Positions 1-10,320 of a stretch of 64,000 nt of DNA are shown here, one piece after another; the first letter of the stretch is position 1, and each line of letters begins with the position of its first letter. A program made the translations under genes and the position numbers. The notes under the pieces were generated by a model. That model was not told the origin of the DNA and ran no database searches. It was given only the letters and a program-made list of their open reading frames with translations. The stretch comes from Tenodera sinensis. Taxonomy: Eukaryota; Arthropoda; Insecta; Mantodea; Mantidae. The DNA is taken from assembly GCA_030765045.1 (NCBI GenBank), contig CM060967.1:23995784-24059783 (forward strand), given 5' to 3'.

Positions 1-134
1 ATTTTGGCAGTGAGGTTGTCGTTTGCCGTCTTCATTTCAGCCATTTCCGTCTTCATTTCAGCCATTTCCGTCTTCATTTCGGCGAATAATTCTTTCATCA
101 TTGCCATCATCCTGGTTTCCGAATCTCCCTCCAT
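1..134 (-). CDS. LTR retrotransposon Gag, N-terminal start (partial, runs off window)
   Basis: Reading the minus strand from the ATG at 134 gives 44 codons without a stop up to the window edge. The peptide opens MEGDSETRMMAMMKELFAEM and then repeats the heptad-like unit EMKTEMA two to three times, a charged Met/Glu/Lys pattern typical of a coiled-coil Gag N-terminus in arthropod Ty3/Gypsy-type elements. The start is chosen because it is the first ATG downstream of a primer binding site (189-209) and an LTR (211-722), at the spacing expected for a gag leader. Gag would form the cytoplasmic particle that packages element RNA. Capsid, protease and polymerase would lie to the left, outside the window, so superfamily assignment rests on architecture only. 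No frameshift is visible in the part present. Confidence 0.6.
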   Translation of the reverse strand, partial: MEGDSETRMMAMMKELFAEMKTEMAEMKTEMAEMKTANDNLTAK

Positions 135-188
135 CTTGGTTCTAACGTTGCAACTTCTGACGATGTAATGAAACTAGAAGCAATTCGA

Positions 189-209
189 CGAATCCCACTT
201 CTGACACCA
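189..209 (-). promoter_or_regulatory. Primer binding site matching tRNA-Leu 3' end
   Basis: The plus strand here equals the last 18 bases of an animal tRNA-Leu (the stretch ending TTCTGACA) plus CCA, so the minus strand is the complement onto which that tRNA would anneal to prime reverse transcription. It lies one base inside the LTR edge at 211. This fixes the element's orientation as minus. Confidence 0.7.
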
Positions 210-210
210 G

Positions 211-722
211 TGTAACTTTTTTTGGTTGTGGGTGAAGTAAAGTAGACAGATGTAGTCGAGATAAACACTTTTATTTCCGTAAACAGTAACTTTGTACACT
301 AGTTGCAACAGCAAGAAAGTCTTTTCCGATTCTCCAACAGCAAGGCTCCGAATTCGTAACACAAAGAACTAACTCTTCTCCGTCGGCACAACTCTCCACA
401 TCGTCTGTCCGTCTCCGTCGGCACGACTACTCAACCTTCACATACGTCTGACTGTTCTCCGTCGGCACTACTCAACGCTTCACGTACGTCTCTCACTTAC
501 GTCTGACTGTTCTCTCTCACACTTTACCGCTATTTATATCTCCCAGGCACTATTCTGGAAGCTTCAAGAACGTTCACTTATTGCGCTGGGGTACAAAGTA
601 GAAGATTCCAGTAGCCTCTATCCTTTTCTCTCTTTCGGCAAGCGCCCCAACAATGCGGCCATGCTCTGTCTCTTTCTTTCGGCTCCTTTGCGGTAGTGCC
701 GACAATAATGCGATGCGTGACA
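211..722 (-). mobile_element. 5' LTR of a Ty3/Gypsy-like retrotransposon
   Basis: In element orientation the repeat starts TGTCACGC (722) and ends GTTACA (211), the usual TG...CA form, about 512 bp long. Inside are a TATA box (GATATAAATAG, 530-540), an AATAAA polyadenylation signal near 269-274, and three copies of CTCCGTCGGCAC on the plus strand (378-389, 413-424, 457-468) in the presumed transcribed leader. The partner LTR and the target duplication are outside the window, so the outer boundary at 722 is inferred from the TG terminus alone. Confidence 0.6.
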
Positions 723-727
723 CTACG

Positions 728-759
728 GTTGTCGGCAATTAGATGCGGCGGGCGCGGTG
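728..759. repeat. 32-bp sequence shared with 43,635-43,666
   Basis: An identical GC-rich 32-bp stretch (starting GTTGTCGGCAATTAG) occurs at 43,635-43,666. Neighbouring bases differ on both sides, so it is the edge of some dispersed repeat. Here it sits between the LTR and the transposon-protein remnant. Confidence 0.55.
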
Positions 760-1145
760 GCAATATGAATGGAATATCTGGTGATTTAAAGGTCATTGTT
801 TTATTGCTTGGTTTGCAACTTGGGTTCACCAAATTTTGCTGTTTTTTGTGCGAGTGGGACAGCAGAGATAAGAAGTCTCACTACGTTAGAAAGTCATGGC
901 CAAAACGTGAATCTCTTCTCCCTGGCCAGAAAAATGTGGCATGTGTCCCTTTAGTGAATCCTGAAAAAATATTTTTACCTCCATTGCATATTAAGTTAGG
1001 AGTTATGAAAAATTTCGTCAAAGGTATGGATAAACTTTCTGATGGATTCTTGTACTTGAAATCGAAATTCCCCAAAGTCTAAAATGGAAGAATACATTGC
1101 AATAGGACCACAAATCCGACAATAATTGGACGTTTCGAGTTTGAA
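760..1145 (+). pseudogene. Fragment of a multicopy transposon-type protein, frameshifted
   Basis: The plus frame from about 760 to the TAA at 1080-1082 encodes a conserved-looking block: GDLKVIVLLLGLQLGFTKFC, then FLCEWDSRDKKSHYV, NPEKIFLPPLHIKLGVMK and a C-terminal KSKFPKV. I recognise this pattern from a high-copy family of uncharacterised, transposon-derived proteins in arthropods and other invertebrates, but cannot name the superfamily with certainty. After KFPKV the frame stops, while the next frame continues with SKMEEYIAIGPQIRQ (about 1077-1121), which resembles the family's expected continuation; a short FEFEE follows in a third frame. The remnant therefore carries at least one frameshift, lacks both ends and is non-functional. 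Its left junction coincides with the shared 32-bp repeat. Confidence 0.5.
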
Positions 1146-1149
1146 GAAC

Positions 1150-1440
1150 TATATTAAACCGCACGGGATGGTTCAGGCCGTAATGTCTCTGGTTCAAATC
1201 CCGTGAGCCTACCAGTCTGTCTGGCGTTTTTTCGTGGTTTGCCCCTATCACCAAGGTAAATACGGATTAGATATTTAATATTAAGACCTAAAGTTACAGC
1301 TCAAGTGTAAACCAATAGTAAAAAGGAAAAAATAGATGGTAATAGCGAATGCTATGCCATCTATCCACAGATAACGAAAACAGGTAGACTGGTTGACACG
1401 CTATGTCATAGGCGAAGGTACAATTGCCCTGAACTACTTT
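1150..1440 (-). mobile_element. SINE-like element with tRNA-like head, family shared with 35.2-35.55 kb
   Basis: At 1155-1200 the plus strand has an A-box-like GGATGGTTCAGG and a B-box-like GGTTCAAATCCC, followed by a TTTTTTCGTGGTTT motif near 1230. Relative to the composite at 35.2 kb this copy is reversed, and body sequence around 1340-1420 (the GTGGATxGATGGCA motif on the minus strand) matches it. Boundaries are approximate and no target duplication was found. Confidence 0.5.
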
Positions 1441-2896
1441 CTCTGTGAGTTATCTCCTAATAGATCCAACTGCGATACTACTTAGTAATGTAAAACTTTT
1501 AAGATCCTATCTAATAATTAATTATTGTGTTAGTTTGGCTAGCATAAACATATGTAGCTGAGGAATTTAATTTCGGCTGTTTCTATTAATCTTCTATGTG
1601 ATCCCTAAATTTTTTGTTCATACATTATCATGGAAACTACCACTGCTTTATAAAATTTCAGATGTTTCTTCTGAGGGTTTATCCTCTCTTAAAAGTACTT
1701 AAAAGTTATATTTCTTTTCCTTTAAATTATTTTACAATTCATAAAAAATCCTAAAAAGCTCTGAACTTGAGTAATTTTATCATCTAAGAAATATGTACCA
1801 CTGTTAGAAAGTAAAATATACAGTGTCCCAAAAACACTTCAACGCCCTCTAGCGTCCAAACCGTGCATTTCCGGTCAGGAGTTTGAAAACTGATCAGTTT
1901 GCCATCCCGCACAGCATACTAAGCGTTGTCGGTAATTTTTAATAACAGTTTCTTCCAATATAAGTGCAATAACATATCCCAGAAACTTCTAGCTGTTTTT
2001 GTCTTGATTCGGGGCGAGAGAAGCTAATTATGCTGTTTGCCATTATTATTCTTTCCAGCTATAAAAACTGAACACGGAGAGGGAGGGTGGAAGTATTCTT
2101 TTTTACCAGAATGGCTGGGCAAGGCGTGACAAGGGTTATGGGACTGTTTATGCTCTTTGCTCCACGAGCCAAGATTTCAACGGAAACACTACCCCCTCCC
2201 CCTGTTCCCCTTGGCTCCCTGCCGTGAAGTGTTTTATGTGCTCGTGAATATCAAGAAAACTACGCCTATTTTGTATTTGTACAGCCCTTTTCTAGAGCCA
2301 TATTCCTCGTTTCTTTTGTCTCCATGCATAAAGCTCACATAGGCGTTCAAATGGAAATTTATACTTGTGTTATTCCATATATCGTACTTTAGCCTCAACT
2401 TTTATTTAACACAAAGGAAATTATCTTGTACCTGGAGTTGTATCGCTTAACATTCGCTTTCTAAGGATAAATATTTTAAAATTTTCCTAGAATGAATAGC
2501 TGGTTTATATATATTGAGATAGGAAATCAATGGTCTACTACGTCAAGTTAATAAGTTATACGTCTTCAAAGTAATTAGAAATTCTGACCAATAAATCATA
2601 AACAGAAAGAAATATGTCAACATTATCCACTGGAATCGAAATAGTGTTTATTAGGAAGTTAGTAAAGCTTGTCTGTTGTCTCTCTTAAGATTTCTAAATT
2701 GTAGCGTTACCAAAATCGCTTAAATTGGAGACTTAACATGTGGCTGCACGCCACTGCAATGAATAACAGGTTGTGGCGATCGGTTACAGAAATATAGGTT
2801 AGCTCTAAAACGTATGGTTTTGCCACACTTTATCCAGATTGACCGTGGATCAAATGAACCCGAGAAATCGAGTTCAAACCCGGAGAAGGGTAAACT
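1441..2896. other. Unassigned AT-rich DNA with one mariner-like terminus
   Basis: At about 1818-1840 a TATACAGTGTCCCAAAA sequence resembles a Tc1/mariner inverted-repeat end beside a TA, but I found no matching opposite end. A B-box-like GAGTTCAAACCCGG lies near 2870 without a convincing A box. No coding region is supported. Confidence 0.3.
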
Positions 2897-3492
2897 CCCC
2901 CCCCCCCTTTCTTTCCCGTTTTGAGAGCAATGTTGTGCCTATGCTTTAAAATAGCAAAATACCACCATCATATACAATGCACATAGTATTGTTTACTTCT
3001 ATTAAATAATTTATTTTTTTGTGACTGTTTCTCACTCTACAATTCTGTGTACCACAATTTATAGGTTCAAACATTTCTTCGAGTATTCTTCTCTTGAAAG
3101 ATCGCAAGGTTATTAGTGGCCTTATTAATGGTTTATAAACGTTGAGTTCAGTATTTATGGTTATTATTACATTATAAAAAATCTTTTTATTTGCATAATA
3201 AGCTCATTCCCCACCTGCACTCATTGTCTTACTGAATCGCTCAATTTATTATTATATTTAATTAAGGTACTAACATATGAAACCTGCACTTACGCATTAT
3301 TTATTTCCTTAGCTTTGTTCTACTTGTATCTACCTATTGTACGGTAATGTTAATATTAATTAAACTTATGTTTGTAATAATTCAATCACATGTAGCTCTT
3401 TCAAGTGATTATCAATTATTTACTTGTTTCTAAGCTGCTAGTTAGGCTTAAACCTTCTCATTTAAGTGAAAACGACTTTCTCAGTGTGTTCA
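2897..3492. other. AT-rich unassigned DNA; poly-C run at 2897-2907
   Basis: An 11-base C run is followed by strongly AT-rich sequence. No gene or known repeat is recognisable. Confidence 0.5.
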
Positions 3493-4013
3493 TAATATTT
3501 AGGCTTATGAAGAAAGAAAGAAATGGAAGGAAAGGATGGGAATGATATAAGGAACGAAGGAGCCATGGAAGGAAGGATATAAGGAACGAAGGAGCCATGG
3601 AAGGAAGGATATAAGGAACGAAGGAGCCATGGAAGGAAGGATATAAGGAACGAAGGAACGATGGAAGGAAGGATATAAGGAACGAAGGAACGATGGAAGG
3701 AAGGATATAAGGAACGAAGGAACGATGGAAGGAAGGAACGATGGAAGGAAGGAACGATGGAAGGAAAGAACGATGGAAGGAAGGAACGATGGAAGGAAGG
3801 AACGATGGAAGAAAGGAACGATGTAAGAAAGGAACGATGGAAGGAAGGAACGATGGAAGGAAGGAACGATTGAACCAATGAAGCACGGAACGAACGAAGG
3901 AACGAACGATTGAAGGAATGAAAGAAGAACGAACGAAGGAACGAAGGAAGGACGGAAGGAACGATGGAAGGAAGGAAGTAACAAAGGGAGAAAGGAAGGG
4001 GGGAAGGAAGGGA
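3493..4013. repeat. Purine-rich minisatellite, 16-bp unit with 32-bp higher order
   Basis: The basic unit is GATGGAAGGAAGGAAC (16 bp), tandem from about 3,700 to 4,010 with point variants. From 3,544 to 3,704 six units recur every 32 bp, marked by GATATAAGG at 3544, 3576, 3608, 3640, 3672 and 3704, a dimerised form of the 16-mer. Because 16 is not a multiple of 3, long Phe/Pro/Ser open frames appear in all three minus frames. These are by-products, not genes. Confidence 0.9.
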
Positions 4014-4029
4014 GACGTATGCACAGTAC

Positions 4030-4153
4030 TTTTTCTAAAAATGCTTTTTTTTTTTTATTTAGAAGGTCTCAAAACATTTCCAGTGAAATCTCGACATCGA
4101 ATTTTTGGGTGAAATACAATTTCTTCCTCTAGTTACCAGTAGAGAAAGTAAAA
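4030..4153 (+). repeat. Family A repeat, right-end fragment
   Basis: Matches the last ~125 bp of family A (CTAAAAATGCTTTTTT through the end CCAGTAGAGAAAGTAAAAA). It abuts the minisatellite on its left. Confidence 0.8.
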
Positions 4154-4291
4154 ATGAATAGCGATGTTTCATTTGACAGAAGTATTAGTTCTCCAAAACT
4201 TACACAAATAACAAGGAATATTTCCGAAATGGTTCACTCTACAAAAAAATTTGTTTGGATATAAATTGTGTGCTTGAGCAAGATCTACAAG
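4154..4291 (+). repeat. Family A repeat, internal fragment
   Basis: Matches the family A segment around ACAAGGAATATTTCCGAAATGG to GCAAGATCTAC. It directly follows the preceding right end, so the join is a rearrangement or nested insertion. Confidence 0.75.
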
Positions 4292-4370
4292 ATACAGGAG
4301 TAAGAGTTTGTAAGAATGGTTAGTACAAGAGTAGAGAAAGTCATGTGAGTGCAACACGTAAGGTTTTATC
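4292..4370 (-). repeat. Family A repeat, left-end fragment, inverted
   Basis: GTTAGTACAAGAGTAGAGAA and GTGAGTGCAACAC on the plus strand are the family A left terminus read in reverse. With the two segments before it, this forms a three-piece mosaic. Confidence 0.75.
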
Positions 4371-4928
4371 TGCTCACAATGCCCCAAGTTAATTTATATT
4401 TTGCACTACATGCTAGGTTGTGTGAATATACTGTAGTTGTACCAAATGAGGAATGGATTAAGCATGATTGATTCAGTGCAGTGTGTTTTAATGTCCAGGA
4501 CATGGGACAATGTATAGGATACGTTTTGGACAGTGCAGCGTGCGTAGCAAAGTTGAATTACTGCACCCACCGTCATTTCGGATCAAACTCTCTTTGGGGA
4601 AGATGTCGGCTTTATCCCATCACAAAGCCGAACCAATTTCTCCCTAAATCAACGAGCCTCCGTCCACCCCTCACATCATTTCCACCTGTTCCCTGTTTAT
4701 ACTCTGGTTCCGCCCCTCCTTCACCACTGGTTCAGAGCCCAATAATTACAGCCCACCCTCTACTCATTGTGTTCGCTCTTCTTATAATTATAACAATCCC
4801 TGCCTTGCAGCGTGTGGCCGATAATAACAGATAACATTTAGCAACCAAAATGCGTCATAAATTGATTATACATATTTATTAGAAGTCTTTTTGGTGGAAT
4901 ACAGGTGCAGCAGAAAAGAGGAAAATGA

Positions 4929-4929
<1 letters not shown>
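4371..4929. other. Unassigned spacer
   Basis: The stretch includes a moderately pyrimidine-rich part (4,600-4,800) with a 117-codon plus-strand open frame that has no recognisable domain. I do not call it a gene. Confidence 0.4.

Positions 4930-5010
<81 letters not shown>
4930..5010. repeat. (TTA)27 microsatellite
   Basis: Uninterrupted TTA repeats end exactly where the right end of the next family A copy begins. Confidence 0.95.
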
Positions 5011-5013
<3 letters not shown>

Positions 5014-5015
<2 letters not shown>

Positions 5016-5136
5016 TACTTTCGCTGCTAGTAACTAGACAAAGTATTGTATTCCACCCAAAAATTCGATGTCCAGATTTCACCGGAAATATATTTTTGAG
5101 GCCCCCTGAGACCAAAAAAGCATTTTTAGAAAAAGG

Positions 5137-5211
<75 letters not shown>

Positions 5212-5845
5212 TCAGCATAACTGAAAAACGAAAAGTAGGTTAAAAACCAAAGTTGCTATAAGTTTAATGTCTTTCAAGGATGCGACACGAAGATTTTGAA
5301 GAAACTAGTTTCACCCTAAACTACCCTTTACGTGGAAAATTTTGATTTTCTTGAAAATGGCTTTTAACGATTTTGATTAAAATGTCATATGTTTGAGATA
5401 TTTTTACGACAAATGAAATGTATATCTTGAATTTTCTGGCTATAGCCCCTGTAGTCGTATTTACTCTGGAGGACTTTTGCATAACTGGTAAACCGTTAGA
5501 GAGACCAAATCATGCTAAAATATACAACCATTTCAGAGATATTCCTTGTTATGCGTGTGAGTTTCGGAAAACTTAAAACTTACGTGAAATGGAACATCGT
5601 TGTTCATTTTTATATATATTAAATGTGCAAAGAGAACAGAATCTCAAAGCTTTAAAAGATTTGACTATCGCTCAAAGACTACTGTATTCCCATATCCCCC
5701 TTGCATCTACAATAAGATAAACAATAAGATAATTTCTGCAAATGTTTATCTCAACTAACACGAAGAAGATATAGGAATAAGAGTTTGTAAGAATGGTTAG
5801 TACAAGAGTAGAGAAAGTCATGTGAGTGCAGCACATCAGATTTTT
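5014..5845 (-). repeat. Family A repeat, near full-length, with (TG)35 expansion
   Basis: Runs from the right end (TTACTTTCGCTGCTAGTAAC) to the left end (GCACATCAGATTTTT). At 5141-5210 its short internal TG seed has expanded to about 35 perfect repeats. A part around 5,510-5,530 (the AAATTGTGTATTTTAGC region) is deleted. Confidence 0.85.
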
Positions 5846-6504
5846 AATTTTGCAGAGCTAATCATTTCTCATAAGGGAAGTGGTTATTCGTTTGTTTCCC
5901 TGTTTTTTTTCCTCTCCTGTTCGTGAAGAGATAATGGCATTTCATTGTCTTTGTATGAACAGATAGTATAAGAATGAGTAGAAAAGGTTATGTGAGCGTA
6001 CACACCAGACTTTTTAAGAATATTTCTCTATTTGTTATTTCTTTATTATTTCCTTTCTTGAGCTACCTTAGCTCCCAGAAGTCATCTTCTCAAAGGAAGA
6101 CATTTTAAAGAAAGATGGCGTTTACGTAATTAATAAGGCATTATTGCTTTCTCTATTCTGTGGATGGAATGCCAGGTCCTGGAGGCTTGTATATTGATCT
6201 GGTAAGCACCTGTGCAGTATGTTAATTAAGGGCGTGTAACAAAAGCGCACAGTTCTCCAGAAGTCTGTTCCTTTGTAGCTTTTGTGACTAATGGCAACAC
6301 AAGTGCCTAATTAAAGCATTTATTTTCGTCATTATCAACTGACAAGTAAAGCCAATATACGATCCTATGGGAAATGTACACGCGGAAATCTTAACAACCA
6401 CAGCTTTTAATTAGCGATAAGTTTGGAATTTGACTAAGTCATAACAATATAATTGTGGTGTATAATAATTAGACCTAGGAATTTTAGGTGCAGAATTTTT
6501 ATTA
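5846..6504. other. Spacer with one isolated family A/satellite-type motif
   Basis: At 5,945-6,020 a sequence GAATGAGTAGAAAAGGTTAT followed by GTGAGCG repeats the end motif of family A 100 bp beyond its terminus, resembling a single satellite unit. The rest is unassigned. Confidence 0.45.
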
Positions 6505-7345
6505 AAAATCAGATGTGTTGCACTCACATAACTTTCTCTACTCATGTACTAACCATTCTTACAAACTCTTATCCCTATAAATTAATTATCTTACTGCTTA
6601 TGTCCTTGTGGGTACAAGGGGAATATTAGAATACAGAAGCCTTTGTGCGACAGTCAAATATTTTTGACCTTCGAGATTCCGTTCTCTTTGCACGATTAAC
6701 ATATAAAAAAACGAACAACGTTGTTGCATTTCGCTAAAGTTCTAATTTTTCCGAAACTCACACACATAACAGGGAATATCTCCGAAATGGTTCACCCTAC
6801 AAGAAAATTTATTCAGACATAAATTGTATATTGTAGCAAGATCTACATTTTTTGTATAGTATGATTTGGTCTATCTCTAACGGTTTACCAGTTATGCAAA
6901 AGTCGTCCAGAGTAAATACGACTACAGGGGCTATAGCCAGAAAATTCAAGATATACATTTTATTTGTTATCAAAATGTCTCAAACATATGGCATTTTAAT
7001 CAAAATCGTTAGAGCCATTTTAAAGAAAATCAAAATTTTCGAAAAACTTTCCATGTAAAGGGTAGTTTAGGGTGGGGCTATTTTCTTCAAAATCTTCGTG
7101 TCACATCCTTGAAAGACATTAAACTTAAATACCAAGTTTGGTTTTTAACCGACTTTTCGTTTTTGAGTTATACTGTCCACAGACTGACAGACATACACAC
7201 AGACACACACACGGACCTTTTTCTAAAAATGCTTTTTTTGGATTCAGGGGGTCTCAAAACATATATTTCCGGTGAAATCTCGACATCGAAGTTTTGGGTG
7301 GAATACAATACTTCCCGTACTTACCAGTAGAGAAAGTAAAAATCT
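6505..7345 (+). repeat. Family A repeat, full-length copy
   Basis: Begins AAAATCAGATGTGTTGCAC and ends CCAGTAGAGAAAGTAAAAA. It contains the family's weak open frame (6852-7058). Its right end overlaps the left end of the next copy (7341-7796), giving a head-to-tail pair. Confidence 0.9.
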
Positions 7346-7796
7346 GATTGTGTTGCACTCACATGACTTTCTCTACTCTTACAACAATTCTTAGCAACTC
7401 TTATTCCTATATCTTCTTCGTGTTAGTTGAGATAAACATTTGTGCAAATTATCTTATTACTTATTTCCTTGTAGATGCAAGGGGAATATGGGAATACAGT
7501 AGGCTTTGAGCGATAGTCAAATCTTTTAAAGCTTTCAAATTCCGTTCTCTTTGTACGCTTAACGTTTAAAAATGAACAACGATGTTCCATTTCACGAAAG
7601 TTTTATATTGCACAAATAACAAGGAATATCTCCGAAATAGTTCACTCTAAAAAAAAAAATATATATATATTTCGACATAAATTCTGTGGAACTTATGGAC
7701 TATATTCATTTGCCATAAAATATATTAAAAATATGACATTTTAACCAAACTAATAGTGAGTAGAGAAAGTCAAATGACTGCAGGAGATTGGATTTT
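7341..7796 (+). repeat. Family A derivative with left-type ends on both sides
   Basis: The left terminus is CTGATTGTGTTGCACTCACA and the right terminus, read in reverse, begins CCAATCTCCTGCAGTCAT. Both are followed by GACTTTCTCTACT. The interior is deleted after 7,690. It therefore has long terminal inverted repeats, like the 247-bp copy at 47,636-47,882. Confidence 0.65.
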
Positions 7797-8439
7797 TCTG
7801 AGCGAGCCGAGATATTATTTGTGCTGTTGCTAGTGAATTTCTCGCTGTGCTGCCGATAGCTTAGCGAATGTTTTCATTTATCCCTCTCTGCAAGTCCCAC
7901 GACCCATCCACTCGACATGCTGTAGAGTTTATCCGAGAGCTTAAACCCTGTTTCCTAGGCGATTGCCATACCAAGGGGCCCCGTGTTGCTAATGTTGCCA
8001 CAGCAACTGTTATAGAGATATTCTCCCCCCCCCCCCCCCCCCCCACTCGAGCCAGCGAGCGAAGAGGTTCTCTGGTAAATTGAATGAGTAGCCAAGCGTG
8101 GATAAGTAAGTTTAATCCCATGGAGAACCAACTGTGTGTTTGTTTGTGCCTGGCTCCCTGCCGCATAATGCCACAAACTTTATCTCGCGCTATCTTTTAT
8201 GCCTACCAGAACAAGAGTGCTAAGGATGTGCCAGGAGGTCCTTAAAAAGGCGGTCCCTCCCTCGCGAGTTCACAAGCAGCTGTGAAACTTCTTCAAAAAC
8301 TGGACACAGCTGTTCCTTTCTCCGCCACCAGGGATTCCCTTGCTTTGCTTACAAAAACTACATGACAAAATTCCCACAACCTCAACAAAACAACATGAGA
8401 AAAATATGGCAACGTTTCCAAACGTGAATAACTGCTTTT
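7797..8439. other. Unassigned, GC-richer spacer with poly-C run (8025-8044)
   Basis: The region around 7,880-8,300 is less AT-rich than its surroundings and contains 20 consecutive C. Short overlapping open frames on both strands have no recognisable domain. This may be unique host DNA. Confidence 0.4.
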
Positions 8440-8444
8440 AACCT

Positions 8445-8907
8445 TTTACTTTCCATACCAGTTACGTGTTGTAACTATGTAGTCCTGGATGACTTTTGAA
8501 TAACTCGTAAACCGTAAGAGATAGACAAATTCTCAATATACAAAAAATGTAGACCTCACTAAAACACACAATTTATGCACCAATAAAATTTTTTGTAGAG
8601 TGAACCATTTTGGAGATATTCCTTGTTGATTCGGAAAACAAACTTTCGTGAAATGGAACATCGTTGCTCATTTTTTTATATGTTAAGCGTGCAAAGAGAA
8701 CGGAATCTCAAAGCTTTAAAAGATTTGACTATCGCACAAAGTCTACTGTGTTCTAACATTCCCCTTGTACCTACAAGGAAATAAGCAATAAGATAATTTG
8801 TACAAATATTTATCTCAACTAACACGAAGAAGATATAGCAATAAGAGTTTGTAAGAATGGTTAGTACAAGAGTAGAGAAATTCATGTGTGTGCAACACAT
8901 CAGATTT
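8445..8907 (-). repeat. Family A repeat, left half, inverted
   Basis: Starts inside the element at TAGTCCTGGATGACTTTTG and runs to the left end CAACACATCAGATTTT. The right half is missing. Confidence 0.85.
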
Positions 8908-8936
8908 TGTAAAAATATATTTCAAATATAAGTATT

Positions 8937-9165
8937 GTGCCTAATAACCTAAACCCAACAGCCCTTTCCGGGCTAAGACGTACCCCCAGATTCCTATGCT
9001 CCTTGCCGGGGGGAGAAGCCAGGATGGTTTATCCATTAGTTATGCCAGGTGCTCCCAAAGGTCGACTCGCCAGCTCATACCTGTCTACAAGGTTGAGGGG
9101 CGTAATGTGTTTGCAAGTACAAAGAGAATATCATTCCAACATTTCTGCTACACTTGTTCGTAAGA
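8937..9165 (+). repeat. Dispersed repeat 'C', copy 1
   Basis: The stretch with GGTCGACTCGCCAGCTCATA, ACCTGTCTACAAGG and AATATCATTCCAACA recurs in reverse at 12,289-12,440. This GC-richer element carries a 112-codon open frame (8937-9275) that extends past the shared segment, so coding is not supported. Superfamily is unknown. Confidence 0.6.
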
Positions 9166-9981
9166 AAGTAATCTCAATGCAAGGAAAACAACTCATAGCT
9201 AGAATGGAAACTAAATATTCGGCATTAGAGGTGTCATATCACTATAATGAAATTAAATTTAAAACGTTTAAATAATTTTAATATATCACGTCTTTTTAAG
9301 CTATTCACGGAATCATACGCATGCGCGCTGTGAAATTTGCAAGTTGGGTTTTATTCATCGAACATAAAATCGTGTGTTTGATGTGAAATGTCCATCGAAG
9401 TTTAAAAAACTGAATGCCTGTTTGTTGTAAATAGCAAGAAAACAGAACTTCAAAGGAAAATGAAAGTTTATCGTAACACAAGTAATAGAACTACTGCAAA
9501 TCGCTAAAGAGCATGTTTCAAAAAAACCCTCAGATTTTTTTGCTTTTCACCCTTTGAATCTCAACCAGTGTATCTATTGTTGTTATTGTTGTTATTATTA
9601 TCATTGACGAGGAATACATCATATGCATTATCTCTGCTTAAGGAATTGTTTAAATATATTTCTTAAACGCTGTTAATGTTACCATAAGAATGCAATACTT
9701 GTTTAAATATTTACAGAAAAAAATGTGCTTTTTTATAGAATAAAACTGATTATTTAGCTTATTGTTGGCTCCACACTGTTCCTCAGATGAACACACACAA
9801 AAGTAAATAATTCTGGTGAAGCCATCGCTTGGCCGGGCGGACCAGGCGCAAGTAGTTTATAAGAAAATCTTTCGTCTCTTTCCCTTACACCCTCTCGTCC
9901 ATCGGAAAACATTTGCAGCCGGTTTTATGTTGTCAGCGCTAAGGAGAAAACCATAAATATTGTTTATACAATCATAAAGTA
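9166..9981. other. Unassigned AT-rich DNA
   Basis: A short TTGTTATTGTTGTTATTATT tract lies at 9,578-9,600. No coding or repeat family is recognised. Confidence 0.4.
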
Positions 9982-10304
9982 CAGTAGACCCTCGCTAATC
10001 CGAATTAATTGGAGGTATGGCTTGTTCGGATTCGTAATTGTTCGGATTATTCGAAAAAAGAAAAGGATTTTTGTATTAACGGTTTATTCAACTGTTCCAA
10101 CCCTCAGCTAGCTAGTTTCTTTTCTTTATTTTTTTGTAGGATTGTATAAGCCTTTTCTTCAATAATGCCCATGTCACTTCTATAATAAAAATGCTTCCTC
10201 TAAACTACAAATAAGCTTGTTATATTTTTTGTTAAATATGGATTTTGTGTCCGTATTATCCGGGATTTCGGATTTGCGGGCTTCGGAATAGCGGGGTTCT
10301 ACTA
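9982..10304. mobile_element. pogo/Tigger-type MITE (non-autonomous DNA transposon)
   Basis: The left end CAGTAGACCCTCGCTAATCC and the right end in reverse, TAGTAGAACCCCGCTATTCC, form terminal inverted repeats of about 25 bp with a few mismatches. They are flanked by TA on both sides (9980-9981 and 10305-10306), the target of Tc1/mariner/pogo elements. The end sequence closely resembles Tigger-type termini. At 323 bp there is no transposase, so it would need one supplied in trans. Confidence 0.8.
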
Positions 10305-10320
10305 TACCAGCATGTGCGCC

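Noticed and set aside
1815..1960. Complete mariner MITE
   Set aside because: Only one end (CAGTGTCCCAAAA) is present. No matching inverted end was found within the next kilobase.
3458..4024. Long Phe/Pro/Ser-rich open frames (up to 188 codons) on the minus strand
   Set aside because: All three frames are open because the minisatellite unit is 16 bp and free of stops in that direction. Low-complexity by-product.
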